Shown here: in pieces, positions 18,477 to 28,516 of the stretch
Layout of the letters: every line of letters begins with the position of its first letter
How positions within the stretch are numbered: the stretch's first letter is position 1
DNA from: Saccharomycopsis fibuligera x Saccharomycopsis cf. fibuligera
Taxonomy: Eukaryota > Ascomycota > Saccharomycetes > Ascoideales > Saccharomycopsidaceae
NCBI GenBank assembly: GCA_001936135.1
Contig: CP012812.1
Location: 1 to 64,000 of the forward strand
Direction: 5' to 3'
Length of the DNA stretch: 64,000 nucleotides
Notes under the pieces: model-generated
The model's input: the letters and a program-made list of their open reading frames with translations, nothing else
The model's database searches: none
What the model was told of the DNA's origin: nothing
Translations under genes and position numbers: made by a program

Positions 18477-20630
18477 ATGTCCAACCTTCCTTATCAATCG
18501 TTTCCTTCGCCCTTCAGAAACCCTGGCGACGATGCTCAAACCGTGATCGACCGTCTTCCAATTCCCTCAGACCTCTTTGGCTCGAGCTACGAAGTTCCAA
18601 ACTCAAAAGCTAAAGGTTATTCCCCCGTCTACAGGTCACTCATCTCCAAAGACAGCTTGATCGCCAATGTTCACCCAGACTTAGACACCGCATACTCAAT
18701 TTTCCAGCACAGTCTCAAACAAGCTCCAAACAAATCATACTTAGCACATAAACCTTTAGATGACAAAACAAAATCGTACAATCCTTACACTTTCCTCACT
18801 TTTAGCCAAGTCGATGATCTTTCAAGACAAGTGGGTTCTGCGACTTTGCATTTGCTTGCAAACGCCGGCGTTTCTGTCAGCAAAGAAACAATCTTTACCA
18901 TCTACCTTCCAAACTGCATTTACTTCCCCATCCTCGATCTAGCTTCTCAAGCATATTCGGTCACTACAACCTCCTTGTATGATACTCTAAAAAAGGAAGA
19001 AATCTCCCACATTTTGAAATTGACCGCTTCTCCAGTGGTTTTTACCGAAAAAAACAAGGTCAAAAACGTCTTGGCTTTGAAAATCCCAACATTGAAATTC
19101 GTAGTAGTTACCAAAGATTTGGACAACTTTGCAGATCGCGATTTGCTAGCCGCTGCTGAATTGGCAAACATCCAGCTTTTAGATTTATCTTCATTAACAG
19201 AAATCGGTAAAGCTAATCTCAAACCGATCAGCCCACCAACTTCTGATAACCTTTTCACCCTTTCCTTCACTTCAGGCACCACTAGTTTGCCCAAGGGCGT
19301 TCAAATTACTCACAGAAACACGGTCTCGCTGATTGCTACTCTTTGTGCTGGTACGGAATACGCTAAAGTCCCCAATGGTGAATCAACCTCTTTTGAATTT
19401 CTCCCATTGGCCCATTGTTATCAAAGATTGATGTTCTATTTGGACACGTTGCGTCGTTATGTTAATTATTTTCCTCATGATCCAACCAATGTCGCTTCTT
19501 ATTTCGAAGATATAAAAATAATCAAACCTTCATACTTGTGTGCAGTACCTGCCGTGTTGGGGAGAATCGAACTTGCTTTAAAAGCTCAGATTTTCGCTTC
19601 CAAAGAATTAACTGATGCAGTCAATTACAAAATTAGCAAGTTAAAGCAACGCAAAGAAGCTTCACATCCAAAATTTGACTCTGAAATTGTTCCAAAATTA
19701 AGGGCCGCTTTTGGATTTGAAAATGTAAACTATCTTGGTACTGGCTCAGCCGCTACTTCTTTGGATACTTTATTTTTCCTCAAGGCATGTTTTAATGTTA
19801 CTATATTGCAAGGATATGGTCTTACTGAAACAACTGCTTGCTTTTGTTGTTCCTCTCCACTTTTGGATACTTATGGTACAAATGGTGTTGTGGGACCTGC
19901 TGGAGAATTGCGTCTTAGAGATATTCCAGAAATGAATTATACTTTCGACTCAAACAGAAGCGGCGAGATATTGGTTAGAGGTTTGAATATCACCACTGGT
20001 TATTATAAACGGCCTGACCTTTTCAAAGAAGTAATTGATGATGACGGTTGGTTCCCCACTGGTGATGTTGCCACTTTGGATGACAAAAATAGAGTAATTA
20101 TTGTTGACCGAGTAAAAAATTTCTTTAAGCTTTCTCAAGGTAAATTCATTGCCGCTGAAAGTGTTCAAAGCACTTATCTTACCAAAAATCCAGCATTAGA
20201 ACAGTTGTTTATTTATGGCGATAGTACTAGATCTTTTCTTATTGCCATTACTGGTGTTAATCCAGCAGCTTTCAAAAACTTGCTTCAAAAGCATAATATT
20301 TCACTTGATTTTGATTTTGCCAAGTTGATCGAAGCAGTATCAACAAACAACTTAAATGATACTTCTGTCACCCAATTCCGCGAATTGGCAAATCAAAGAC
20401 ATATTAGAGAGTTAGTGTTAAAAGAATTCAACAAAAATGTTAGTGATAGCGGCTTAGTGTCCTTTGAGCTTATGAAAAATATTCATATTGATATTGCTCC
20501 ATTTTCAGTTGAAAAAGGTACCCTAACTCCAACATTGAAGATTAAAAGACCAATTGCCAAACAAAAGTTTGCTAAAAAGATTGATGAATTGTATGCGGAA
20601 GGTACTATTTATCAAACTTCGAAACTCTAA
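18477..20630 (+). CDS. FAA2: Peroxisomal acyl-CoA synthetase, FAA2-like paralogue 2 (717 aa)
   Basis: This is the paralogue of the gene at 15496-17676 and has the same domain order. The P-loop is FTSGTTSLPKGV (about residues 263-274) and differs from its neighbour by TTS for TTG. It has GYGLTETTA, the signature GWFPTGDVATLD..DRVKNFFKLSQGK, and a C-terminal TSKL that ends in a canonical SKL peroxisomal signal. The frame opens at 18354, but the 41 residues before M42 come from a C/T-rich leader and have no counterpart in the family. I therefore start at 18477 (MSNLPYQSF), which aligns with the paralogue. It presumably activates fatty acids with a different chain-length preference from its neighbour. 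Confidence 0.92.
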   Translation: MSNLPYQSFPSPFRNPGDDAQTVIDRLPIPSDLFGSSYEVPNSKAKGYSPVYRSLISKDSLIANVHPDLDTAYSIFQHSLKQAPNKSYLAHKPLDDKTKSYNPYTFLTFSQVDDLSRQVGSATLHLLANAGVSVSKETIFTIYLPNCIYFPILDLASQAYSVTTTSLYDTLKKEEISHILKLTASPVVFTEKNKVKNVLALKIPTLKFVVVTKDLDNFADRDLLAAAELANIQLLDLSSLTEIGKANLKPISPPTSDNLFTLSFTSGTTSLPKGVQITHRNTVSLIATLCAGTEYAKVPNGESTSFEFLPLAHCYQRLMFYLDTLRRYVNYFPHDPTNVASYFEDIKIIKPSYLCAVPAVLGRIELALKAQIFASKELTDAVNYKISKLKQRKEASHPKFDSEIVPKLRAAFGFENVNYLGTGSAATSLDTLFFLKACFNVTILQGYGLTETTACFCCSSPLLDTYGTNGVVGPAGELRLRDIPEMNYTFDSNRSGEILVRGLNITTGYYKRPDLFKEVIDDDGWFPTGDVATLDDKNRVIIVDRVKNFFKLSQGKFIAAESVQSTYLTKNPALEQLFIYGDSTRSFLIAITGVNPAAFKNLLQKHNISLDFDFAKLIEAVSTNNLNDTSVTQFRELANQRHIRELVLKEFNKNVSDSGLVSFELMKNIHIDIAPFSVEKGTLTPTLKIKRPIAKQKFAKKIDELYAEGTIYQTSKL

Positions 20631-21210
20631 GGTTTGGCCTTTATGTATTCTACTTCTTCAGTATTAAATAATGCTTGTAATATATGGACCTCATTGTACT
20701 TGTGTAGCGCAAGCCCCGTAGCTTGCTTATATTTTCTTTATAAGAATTGTTGAACATGAGAGTCACAAATGTCAGTCTAAATAATGGCGTGTGATGAGGC
20801 CATTGCAATATTTACTTTTACCACTAGAACAATTGTCCAGTTAAGCTCTCTTCCTTTTCTCTTCTTATTGAAGGCAATATTCCTTGTGCCTGAAATTAAA
20901 CAAAGTTATAATTAATGTCTGGGCAAAATATTGTCCTTGACGTTGACGTTGATAATGATGGCGCTTTGCATTGTGAGCGCGCATAGCAAGTAGTGTGTCC
21001 CGAAATTAAAAATTTTACTTTTTTTGTTTTTTGGTGATGCACGATTTTTTACTGTTTAATTTTTTTTTTTTTTTTTTTTCAGCATCTTCAACACACTCAG
21101 CCAGCACTATTTAGCTCACTACTTTGTCTTTGTCTTTGTCTTTGATCTTCCCTGGCCTCCCGCTAGTCATATAAGCCAGCCCCTAACTGCTGTCAGCCAG
21201 GCATACAACA
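20631..21210. other. Intergenic: FAA2 3' flank and RPC82 promoter
   Basis: The region has AT-rich 3' flank, T-runs near 21059-21080 and a short TTTGTC tandem repeat (21123-21145) just before the RPC82 start. I see no RNA gene and no further coding frame. Confidence 0.5.
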
Positions 21211-23259
21211 ATGACCACAACAAATGGCGCCCCCGGGGCTGATTTCATTCAATCTGCAAAAGTTCAATCACCCAAATCTTTCCTCTTCACCACCTTAATC
21301 AAAGACTTGCTAGGCTTCAACGCTGCATTAATCATTGCTAAACTTTACTCCAACAAAAGACTTTCACTTAAAGATCTCTCTTTGAAAACAAAATTATCCA
21401 AAAAGAAAGTAAAACTTATTCTAGTCTCATTGATCCAGTTGAAGTGTGTCAAATATAGTATTACTGGAAACCAAAATTCTAGAAATGCAGATGTCACTTA
21501 CTATGTTGACGAAGAAGGACTTCTTTTACTTTTGTACTCTGGCGAAATTATCACATTAATGAAAAACAAATATAAAGATGAGCTAATTGCTGAAATCGTC
21601 CAAAATTTCTTAACTTATGGTAACTTAACTCTTAATGATTACTTGGCTAATTTTGAAGGTGAAGACGAACTGAAAAAACTCGATGTTGAAAAAAAAATTG
21701 GGGTGCTTGTCAATGATGGATGGCTTGAACCAATCAAGTCAAATTTAGATTTCCAAGACAAGTATGAAATTTTCAATAAGCTTTATCAGAAAAATTATTC
21801 AAATTATCCTAAATCTACTTCAATAAGTGAGATAAAACGTAAAAGAGAAGTGAGGCTTGATACAGAAATTGAATTTAGCAAATTATTTACTGTTGAAGCT
21901 CAAGACGTGTTTGAATCTGACAGCACCAAGACTTCAGTAACTCTTAACCGATTCACCAGTTCCAAGATCAATGCTATCAATGATGACGATGACGATAACT
22001 CAATCTTGCGCAAAATTAAGAAAGACTTGTCATTTAAATTTTCATTATCCAGATTTTGCAAAAGTTTACGTACCAAATATTTGGTCAAATTCATCTCACA
22101 GCGACTAGGGCCACTTTCTGCTCAAATTTATGAACTCATTTTGACTAGAATCGAAAAAGATTCTCCAGAATGTTTTAGTTTTGCTCTTGATTTTCAATGT
22201 GCACATTTGACTGTCGATAGCAAACATGAAAATCCAGATTCGACTGGAGATACACCACATAAAGACATGAATCATTATTTGAATTACGTCAAAAAAGTTG
22301 CAGAAGTGGATAAAAGACTCTGTATCACTGTGCAAGATGTTCTTTTTATGCTCAAAAAATCAAAAAATATCAATCTTATTAATTCTATTAAATTCAAACC
22401 ATTGAACTTTAAAAAAAGAAAACAAAATAGTGCCCCGCAAAGAGATGACGAACCACAAGCAAAGAAGCTAAAAGTTAAAGCAGAACCTTCTGACCCGTCA
22501 ATCTCATCGTTGCAAAACGGTGGTGAAGCAAATGGTGAAACTACTACCACACAATCAAACAATAATAACAGTGTCAATGATGATAATGATAACGAAGACG
22601 ACGAAGATGGAGAAGTTGATGATTTATCCAATCCTCATTCTGCTGGCCTTTTACTTCAGCATGTTGAATTAATGACTAATGACAGTTTACGCTTCCTCAA
22701 GCAGAAACCTAACGGTACTTACTATGTGCCATTTGCTGAACTCATTCCAGCTCTCAAAAGGTTCACCTACACTTACTTGGTCAAATCTGCTCTTGGCTTG
22801 GATGAATTCAAAACCTTAAACTGTATTATTAAATCCAAGTTGGTTGATGAAAAAACTCTCATTAATACCACATTACTCAATGAAACAGTGCTTCGAACCG
22901 CAGTTAACAAACTTTTTAAACTTCAAGCCATCGAAGTACAAGAAATCCCAAAGACCCAAGACCGTCAAGCTAATAGGTCTTCATTTGCTTATCGGTTCAA
23001 TACCAAAACTTCGTACAATTTGATCGCTAATAATTTATTGCACGAAATGGCTCTTATCTTTAACAACGTGCTTGATGTCAAGGAAAGAAATAAATTGCTT
23101 CTAAGTAAAGCCAACAGAGATGATATTAAGGGCCATGAAACAGAGTTGTTGCTAACTAGTGAACTTAACCAATTGAAGTGGTTGAACGAAAAAGAATTGA
23201 ATTGCGTTGGAAGAATTGGTAGAGCAAGAAATGTTTGGGAAACTCTAGCAATTTTGTGA
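21211..23259 (+). CDS. RPC82: RNA polymerase III subunit C82 (682 aa)
   Basis: This is the yeast C82 (human RPC62) subunit. With C34 and C31 it forms the Pol III-specific subcomplex that opens promoters of tRNA and 5S genes in the nucleus. The N-terminal winged helix is recognisable (SFLFTTLIKDLLGFNAALI..KLSKKKVKLILVSLIQLKCV). Further winged-helix blocks lie around residues 100-170 and 480-620, and the C-terminus has a coiled segment with NQLKWLNEKELNC. An Asn/Asp/Glu-rich insert at about 430-470 and a basic patch before it are typical low-complexity additions in these yeasts. The length is close to the 654 residues of S. cerevisiae. The first ATG in frame is used. Confidence 0.9.
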   Translation: MTTTNGAPGADFIQSAKVQSPKSFLFTTLIKDLLGFNAALIIAKLYSNKRLSLKDLSLKTKLSKKKVKLILVSLIQLKCVKYSITGNQNSRNADVTYYVDEEGLLLLLYSGEIITLMKNKYKDELIAEIVQNFLTYGNLTLNDYLANFEGEDELKKLDVEKKIGVLVNDGWLEPIKSNLDFQDKYEIFNKLYQKNYSNYPKSTSISEIKRKREVRLDTEIEFSKLFTVEAQDVFESDSTKTSVTLNRFTSSKINAINDDDDDNSILRKIKKDLSFKFSLSRFCKSLRTKYLVKFISQRLGPLSAQIYELILTRIEKDSPECFSFALDFQCAHLTVDSKHENPDSTGDTPHKDMNHYLNYVKKVAEVDKRLCITVQDVLFMLKKSKNINLINSIKFKPLNFKKRKQNSAPQRDDEPQAKKLKVKAEPSDPSISSLQNGGEANGETTTTQSNNNNSVNDDNDNEDDEDGEVDDLSNPHSAGLLLQHVELMTNDSLRFLKQKPNGTYYVPFAELIPALKRFTYTYLVKSALGLDEFKTLNCIIKSKLVDEKTLINTTLLNETVLRTAVNKLFKLQAIEVQEIPKTQDRQANRSSFAYRFNTKTSYNLIANNLLHEMALIFNNVLDVKERNKLLLSKANRDDIKGHETELLLTSELNQLKWLNEKELNCVGRIGRARNVWETLAIL

Positions 23260-24135
23260 GGTGCGAGGTGCTGAGCAAATTTAATGAAAGCAAACCGCCA
23301 CAGTCACCTCCACATCACAGGACTTTTGACCCGGTCACTGTCCCATACGTAAGCAGTGGAGTTAAATATCTGTAAAAATATACATCACACAGTTCTTCTT
23401 GCCTTTTTTTTCTTTTTTTTTTTTTGTGTGTGTGTTTTGTTTACTATCTTTTTCTCCCGTCCGTGTAAATTGATAGTCTTCACTTTTGCAAATATCAAAA
23501 ATGTTAGAATTAAATAAATAGCTTTTAAAAGGTATTGCTTATTAAACAGAACCATCTGTACGCTCTCGAACTCACATGTTTTAGCTATCTTATTCCTATC
23601 TTTTGTTGCCCTTGTATAATAGGATTATACGTTCTTTAAAAAGACTACATTGCGATAGTTTATTTTTACACACGCACTGCACTAAATAAATGAAAGTATT
23701 GCGGACCAATACTGCATTTGCGACTCAAAGGAATCATAAATATGTACCGTGCAATAACCGTAAGGCAAAAGAACATGTTTTGTACAGTAGAGAAGTCAAG
23801 CAGTTTGACAAAACTAAAAATCTAACCTTGACTACAGTTAGTTTATTCCATCACTACATGATTTACTGATCGCAAAGCAATGTGCTTTACACCTAAGCTG
23901 CCAGCTAGAAGTTATGTCGACTAAATATGATATGAGTCTCGCTAAGTAAAATACTGCTGGAATTGTGTTTATTGACTTTGCAAAGCTAGTGGTGGATAAA
24001 GCATTCATCAAATACCTAGGGTACATTTTTTCCGCCACACCACACATCTGAAAATACAGAGCTACACTTACAAGTTGTTTGTAAAATAGTGTACAGTTAT
24101 TTATTGTAAATAGACATCTCGATTTGATTTGAAAA
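23260..24135. other. Intergenic between convergent RPC82 and SWI1
   Basis: These 876 bp between two gene ends contain T-rich tracts with a short GT run (23408-23440). I see no conserved frame, tRNA or repeat. Short open frames on both strands show no domain. Confidence 0.5.
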
Positions 24136-27100
24136 TTACTTATTGAAATCAATAAGTAGCTGCTCTTTTAGCCTGCGAGAATAACTGGCCAACTGCAAAA
24201 CCTCCTTCAAAATAACCGGATCAAAATTTTGGGAAATCAAACTTCCCAAAATCGTATCCGGAGAAGGCACAATTCCTGGTAATTTCAGCAATTTCACTAA
24301 ATCGTCAATATTATCATCAACACTTCCAACATTTTGAATTTTGTAGTTGTTATTACTGCTGCTTTGCTGAACATTAATATATTGAAATATCTTTTGAAAT
24401 AATAAATTTACTGCTGCTAAAGCTCTGGCAGAAATCAAATTCAAATGCTCTTTGCCTGGTTTAGTTGGAATAGCTGCTAAAATAAATCCAATTCGTAGCA
24501 ATGTAGCGCCAATGGACTCATGGCTCAATAGCCAGTCTAATGCAATGTTAGGCACTGTTTGATTTTCCAACTTGCTAGAATTACCAATTGGACCAACTGG
24601 GATCATTTTTATAAGTAAATTTCCGGCTAATAAGCCTTGCAAGATTATTGGTGACCTTTCTTCAATTTCCAAAGTACCATTCAATAATGAGTGGAATGGA
24701 AAAACACTAGTAAGCAACGCAAAAAGTTTTTCAAATAATACAAAAGAACTGGAAGATGATGATTTCTCTAATCCGCGTCCGCTAAGATAAAGCTTGCTCA
24801 ACTCATGAGTAAAAATAATGCGAGGGTCGTCACTTCTTTCTGAGTCTAAGCCTAAATTGTTGTAAAATCGTTCATCATGGATATGGTCATCGTCTTCTTC
24901 TTCTTCATCCTCTTCGCCGTCCAGTTGCTCATCATTATCGTCAGATTCGCCGTCGTTGGCATTTTTGCCGTTATTGTTGTTGTTGCTGTTGTTGTTGCTG
25001 CTAAAATGTATGTTAGGTTTCTTAAAAGTGTCTGTAGCGACACATTTCACCAAAAATCTGTTTTCAGGGCTATTTGCCAATATCTTGGCAACCATATCAA
25101 TTGCATAACTTTGGTACTTGTCAACGTGTGGCTGATATTCTGGTACTAAATTTCTCGAATTTCGTTGCAGCTCCTCAGTATTTGCATCGCCCTTATTCGG
25201 CGACCCACCAAACTGTATAGATAGAATAACCACAATCAAAGCATCAAAGAAGCCTCTTAATTTTAAGAGGTGCGAAATATTCATAAAAAGCATTAAACAA
25301 TCTTTCAACAAGGAAAGTTTCCGTCTAGAATAAACAAAATATTCGTCGAAAGCATACAAGCTGAAAACTAGCTTAAACAAAAAGGATTTAAATATCTCAT
25401 TTGCGGCAAAAATCCGCTTATTATTCTCAGTGTATGACAAGTTTCTTAAAATCATAGAAATTGTTAAAAGTTGATCAATAAGCATTATTTGATAACTTTC
25501 CGTTGACCTTATGTTGACTTCACTAAATGGATCATCCATTTCATCGTGTGATTTGATGAGAAGATCAATGTAGCTTGGCAAGCTAAATTTCCCCACGTTT
25601 GGTAAAAATGATTCGTCAATGTAAGAATCCCTTGCATCTAGCTTAAAAATTTTCTTGTTGGTAATGTATTCGTGAAAACCTTTATTCGATACATTAATGG
25701 TAGGCTCTTTTTTATCATTCCCGAATTGCTTTGAACCTTCTAATTGTTCAAAATCTATTTTAGGTTTCTTTGCAACTTCTTCACCGGTGAAACTGTCGAT
25801 AACTATTTCCACGTCGTTTAATCCATCTTTTGCAGAGTTCTGGGCTATAAATTCATTGAAAATATTGTCCATATTATGGCTTGAGTACTTCTGATAAGGA
25901 CTGACTTGATCCAAGTCTTCAAGTGAAAAACTTTCAAATTTATATAAATCTTTCTTCCTCAACCGTTTCGATAGTTTACTGACTCTAAAGTTATCTTTCT
26001 GTTCAGTTTTTTTGTTTAATTTCTCTTTGTAAACCGATCGATAGCCTAAGTCAGAATAGTGTTGTCCGCCCATATTATTCAAATCTTGATAAATCAATTC
26101 ATCCAAAATAGATAGCCCTAGTTCACTGACCCTATCAAGAATCTCTTCACACTCAGATACCTGGATCTCCATTCGCTGGTCAGCGCTTATTACAAGAAGC
26201 ATATTCAATGCATTATTAACTTCGCTCAATGAATAACTTTGCAAGGACATGGTTAATGCATGCAAGTTGATATTGCCAATCTCCGGAGGAAACAAGTAAT
26301 TCGGTTTCAAAGAATCAATCTGCTCACCGCCAAGCACCAACTTTTTCAATATATGGCCAGCATGAAATCCATTAAATGATCTAATTGTTGGGTCATATTT
26401 TCTCAAGATTTGTGGGTTTTCACGGACTTTAGGAGGCTCGGGAAAATTTGAAATATTTACTTGAGATGATAATCTAGCTTGTTCTGGTTTTACTTGAGCA
26501 GCACTAGAAGTAATGCTTCTTCCAAGAGCAGAAGTTGGTCTTTGATTAAATTGGTTAGGAGTTGAAGCGCTATTCATCTGAGGGCTAGCTTTGGCTGAAA
26601 TGGAGCCACTATTTTCTGGCTTGGAAAGCTCCACATTATTGGGTGGTATTTGGGGAGTACCTGGGTTAGAAATTTTGAAATTTTGGGGAGGACCCATAGG
26701 TTGCTGAGGGTTGGCAAATGGCTTCGGAGTTTGTTGTGGGGCACTAGGAACTGGTGCTGTTATTGGTACCGGTGCTGGCACTGCTGTTGGTGCTAGTGCT
26801 GGTACCGGTGCTGCAGGTGTTTGTGGTATTCCCGCCACAGGTGTCTGAGACTGTTGTTGCTGCATTTCCAACAACTTTTGTCTTTTATTGAATTCCAATT
26901 GTTTTTGGCCCTCGGATGTCTTCAAAAATATTTCGAACCCCAGTAAATAATCTTTGTAGACATTGAATATCTGCATTGCCGCTTTGCCAGGATTATTATC
27001 ATTGCCAATAAAATTTAATCTTTGAGCTACAATTTCCCATTGATTATTGTTGGTTACTAGCTGAAATCCGCCCATTTTTCCCACAAGAAAATATAAGATG

Positions 27101-27966
27101 AACAAATTGACCGGTTTATTATCCACCACCAAAAACTGATTGTTCAAGGTTTTGTTTTGAGTTTTCAAGAAATTTGTCAATGTTTTGATAAATAAATCCG
27201 TTTGTATTTGTAAATTTAGTTTTTTCTTCATTGCATCATTCATTGGCCCTTGGCCAGCGCCAACACTGCCCGGCGGACCAGCACTGTTTGGAATACTGGT
27301 ATTTGGGTCTGCTGTACTATTTGACACGTTTCCTTGAGATATAGAAGGAGTACGCAGCGATATAGAATGATGAGATAGAGCTGGGGAGTGTGATACCGGA
27401 GGCACTTGCTGCTGTGGCTGTGGCGGTTGTGGTGGAGACTGGTGATGTTGCTGTTGCTGTGGTACATGAGGCTGACTCTGTTGATGCTGTAGCTGTGGAT
27501 AATGTTGAGGTTGAGATTGAAGTGGCTGAGGTTGTTGTTGATTGTTCGAAAGTGGTCTATTTTGAATATTCAACCCATTTGATGGCCTTGCAGCAGCAGT
27601 ATTAGGGCTGACGCCAGGACTTCCAACTTTCTGCTGCAATTGCTGTTGAACTCTGAAGACAATATGAGTATGTTGTTGTTGCAATTGCTGAAAGTCTATA
27701 ATCAATTGAGAATTTTTTGAAGCATCATTGCCTTGAGCCATGTTGGACTTTATTTGTTCCTGTAAGAATTTCAATCTTGCAGCGCTTTGTTGGAGAATGG
27801 CAATATCCTTCGGGTCGACATTCTGCCTAATAGAAGCGGAGAGCACGCTGTTACTTTGGTTTTGGCCATTCAATTGCTGAGGTTGAGGTTGATGTGGAAG
27901 CTGTTGCGGCTGCTGTTGATTTTGCTGGTGGTCATAAGGATAGTTTATGTTGGGAGTGTTATTCAT
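24136..27966 (-). CDS. SWI1: SWI/SNF chromatin-remodelling subunit Swi1, ARID protein (1276 aa)
   Basis: This is the ARID-type subunit of the SWI/SNF complex, nuclear, needed for activator recruitment and nucleosome remodelling. Residues 1-230 are Gln/Pro-rich and low complexity. The ARID DNA-binding domain lies at about 250-355 (FIKTLTNFLKTQNK, LFILYFLVGKMGGFQLV, WEIVAQRLNF). A Pro/Ala linker follows, then a long alpha-helical repeat region to the C-terminus (about 550-1276), interrupted by an Asn run and a very acidic stretch near residue 1000-1030. Such prion-like N-termini are known in Swi1 orthologues. The start MNNTPNINYPY is the first ATG of the frame. Possible regulatory sites lie about 400 bp upstream. 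Confidence 0.9.
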   Translation of the reverse strand: MNNTPNINYPYDHQQNQQQPQQLPHQPQPQQLNGQNQSNSVLSASIRQNVDPKDIAILQQSAARLKFLQEQIKSNMAQGNDASKNSQLIIDFQQLQQQHTHIVFRVQQQLQQKVGSPGVSPNTAAARPSNGLNIQNRPLSNNQQQPQPLQSQPQHYPQLQHQQSQPHVPQQQQHHQSPPQPPQPQQQVPPVSHSPALSHHSISLRTPSISQGNVSNSTADPNTSIPNSAGPPGSVGAGQGPMNDAMKKKLNLQIQTDLFIKTLTNFLKTQNKTLNNQFLVVDNKPVNLFILYFLVGKMGGFQLVTNNNQWEIVAQRLNFIGNDNNPGKAAMQIFNVYKDYLLGFEIFLKTSEGQKQLEFNKRQKLLEMQQQQSQTPVAGIPQTPAAPVPALAPTAVPAPVPITAPVPSAPQQTPKPFANPQQPMGPPQNFKISNPGTPQIPPNNVELSKPENSGSISAKASPQMNSASTPNQFNQRPTSALGRSITSSAAQVKPEQARLSSQVNISNFPEPPKVRENPQILRKYDPTIRSFNGFHAGHILKKLVLGGEQIDSLKPNYLFPPEIGNINLHALTMSLQSYSLSEVNNALNMLLVISADQRMEIQVSECEEILDRVSELGLSILDELIYQDLNNMGGQHYSDLGYRSVYKEKLNKKTEQKDNFRVSKLSKRLRKKDLYKFESFSLEDLDQVSPYQKYSSHNMDNIFNEFIAQNSAKDGLNDVEIVIDSFTGEEVAKKPKIDFEQLEGSKQFGNDKKEPTINVSNKGFHEYITNKKIFKLDARDSYIDESFLPNVGKFSLPSYIDLLIKSHDEMDDPFSEVNIRSTESYQIMLIDQLLTISMILRNLSYTENNKRIFAANEIFKSFLFKLVFSLYAFDEYFVYSRRKLSLLKDCLMLFMNISHLLKLRGFFDALIVVILSIQFGGSPNKGDANTEELQRNSRNLVPEYQPHVDKYQSYAIDMVAKILANSPENRFLVKCVATDTFKKPNIHFSSNNNSNNNNNGKNANDGESDDNDEQLDGEEDEEEEDDDHIHDERFYNNLGLDSERSDDPRIIFTHELSKLYLSGRGLEKSSSSSSFVLFEKLFALLTSVFPFHSLLNGTLEIEERSPIILQGLLAGNLLIKMIPVGPIGNSSKLENQTVPNIALDWLLSHESIGATLLRIGFILAAIPTKPGKEHLNLISARALAAVNLLFQKIFQYINVQQSSSNNNYKIQNVGSVDDNIDDLVKLLKLPGIVPSPDTILGSLISQNFDPVILKEVLQLASYSRRLKEQLLIDFNK

Positions 27967-28345
27967 GGTGGATTATGGAGAGCGAGCCAACAGTCGCGAT
28001 GGAACGAGGACAAGCAGTGGTGTTGTGAGGGTAGTGGAGCCAGTGGTCAGGAATGACGAATGTAGCGTAGAGAGTATAATGATGGCAATATATTCCAAAG
28101 GTACAGGGTTGAAAGAGATGTGAAGACAGGAAAAAGAGAGCAGCCGCGTGTGTGTGTGTGTGTGATAACTGCTATATCAGTGCTGGGAAATAAACGCGTC
28201 AGTTGTGTGTTTATAATTATGTAAGTCTGTTGCTCCGTCTTTCTTGTTTTTTACGTTTTGTTTTCTGTTTTTTGTTTCTGCGAGTTTTCCACTGGAAATC
28301 GATAAAATTGACAGCCAGCTCTACGGCAGGGTTATCCATACGGTA

Positions 28346-28380
28346 TCATGTGACATAGGCACATGATATGGTCACATGAT
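28346..28380. promoter_or_regulatory. Cluster of three CATGTGA/TCACATGA motifs
   Basis: TCATGTGA (28346-28353), CACATGAT (28360-28367) and TCACATGAT (28372-28380) occur within 35 bp. They lie about 380-415 bp upstream of the SWI1 start and beyond the 3' end of the oxidase gene. These are one-base variants of the CACGTG E-box bound by bHLH factors such as Cbf1. The tight clustering is the evidence; no factor is proven. Confidence 0.45.
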
Positions 28381-28516
28381 GTATTGGTGACCAAAATTTT
28401 GCTTGTTATTGTGTATTACATAATATATTACTATACTCACAGTATGTATGTACCTTCACGGCGGATACGTCCCCGAGGAATATGAACACCATATATGGTT
28501 CACCACCATAGTCCAC

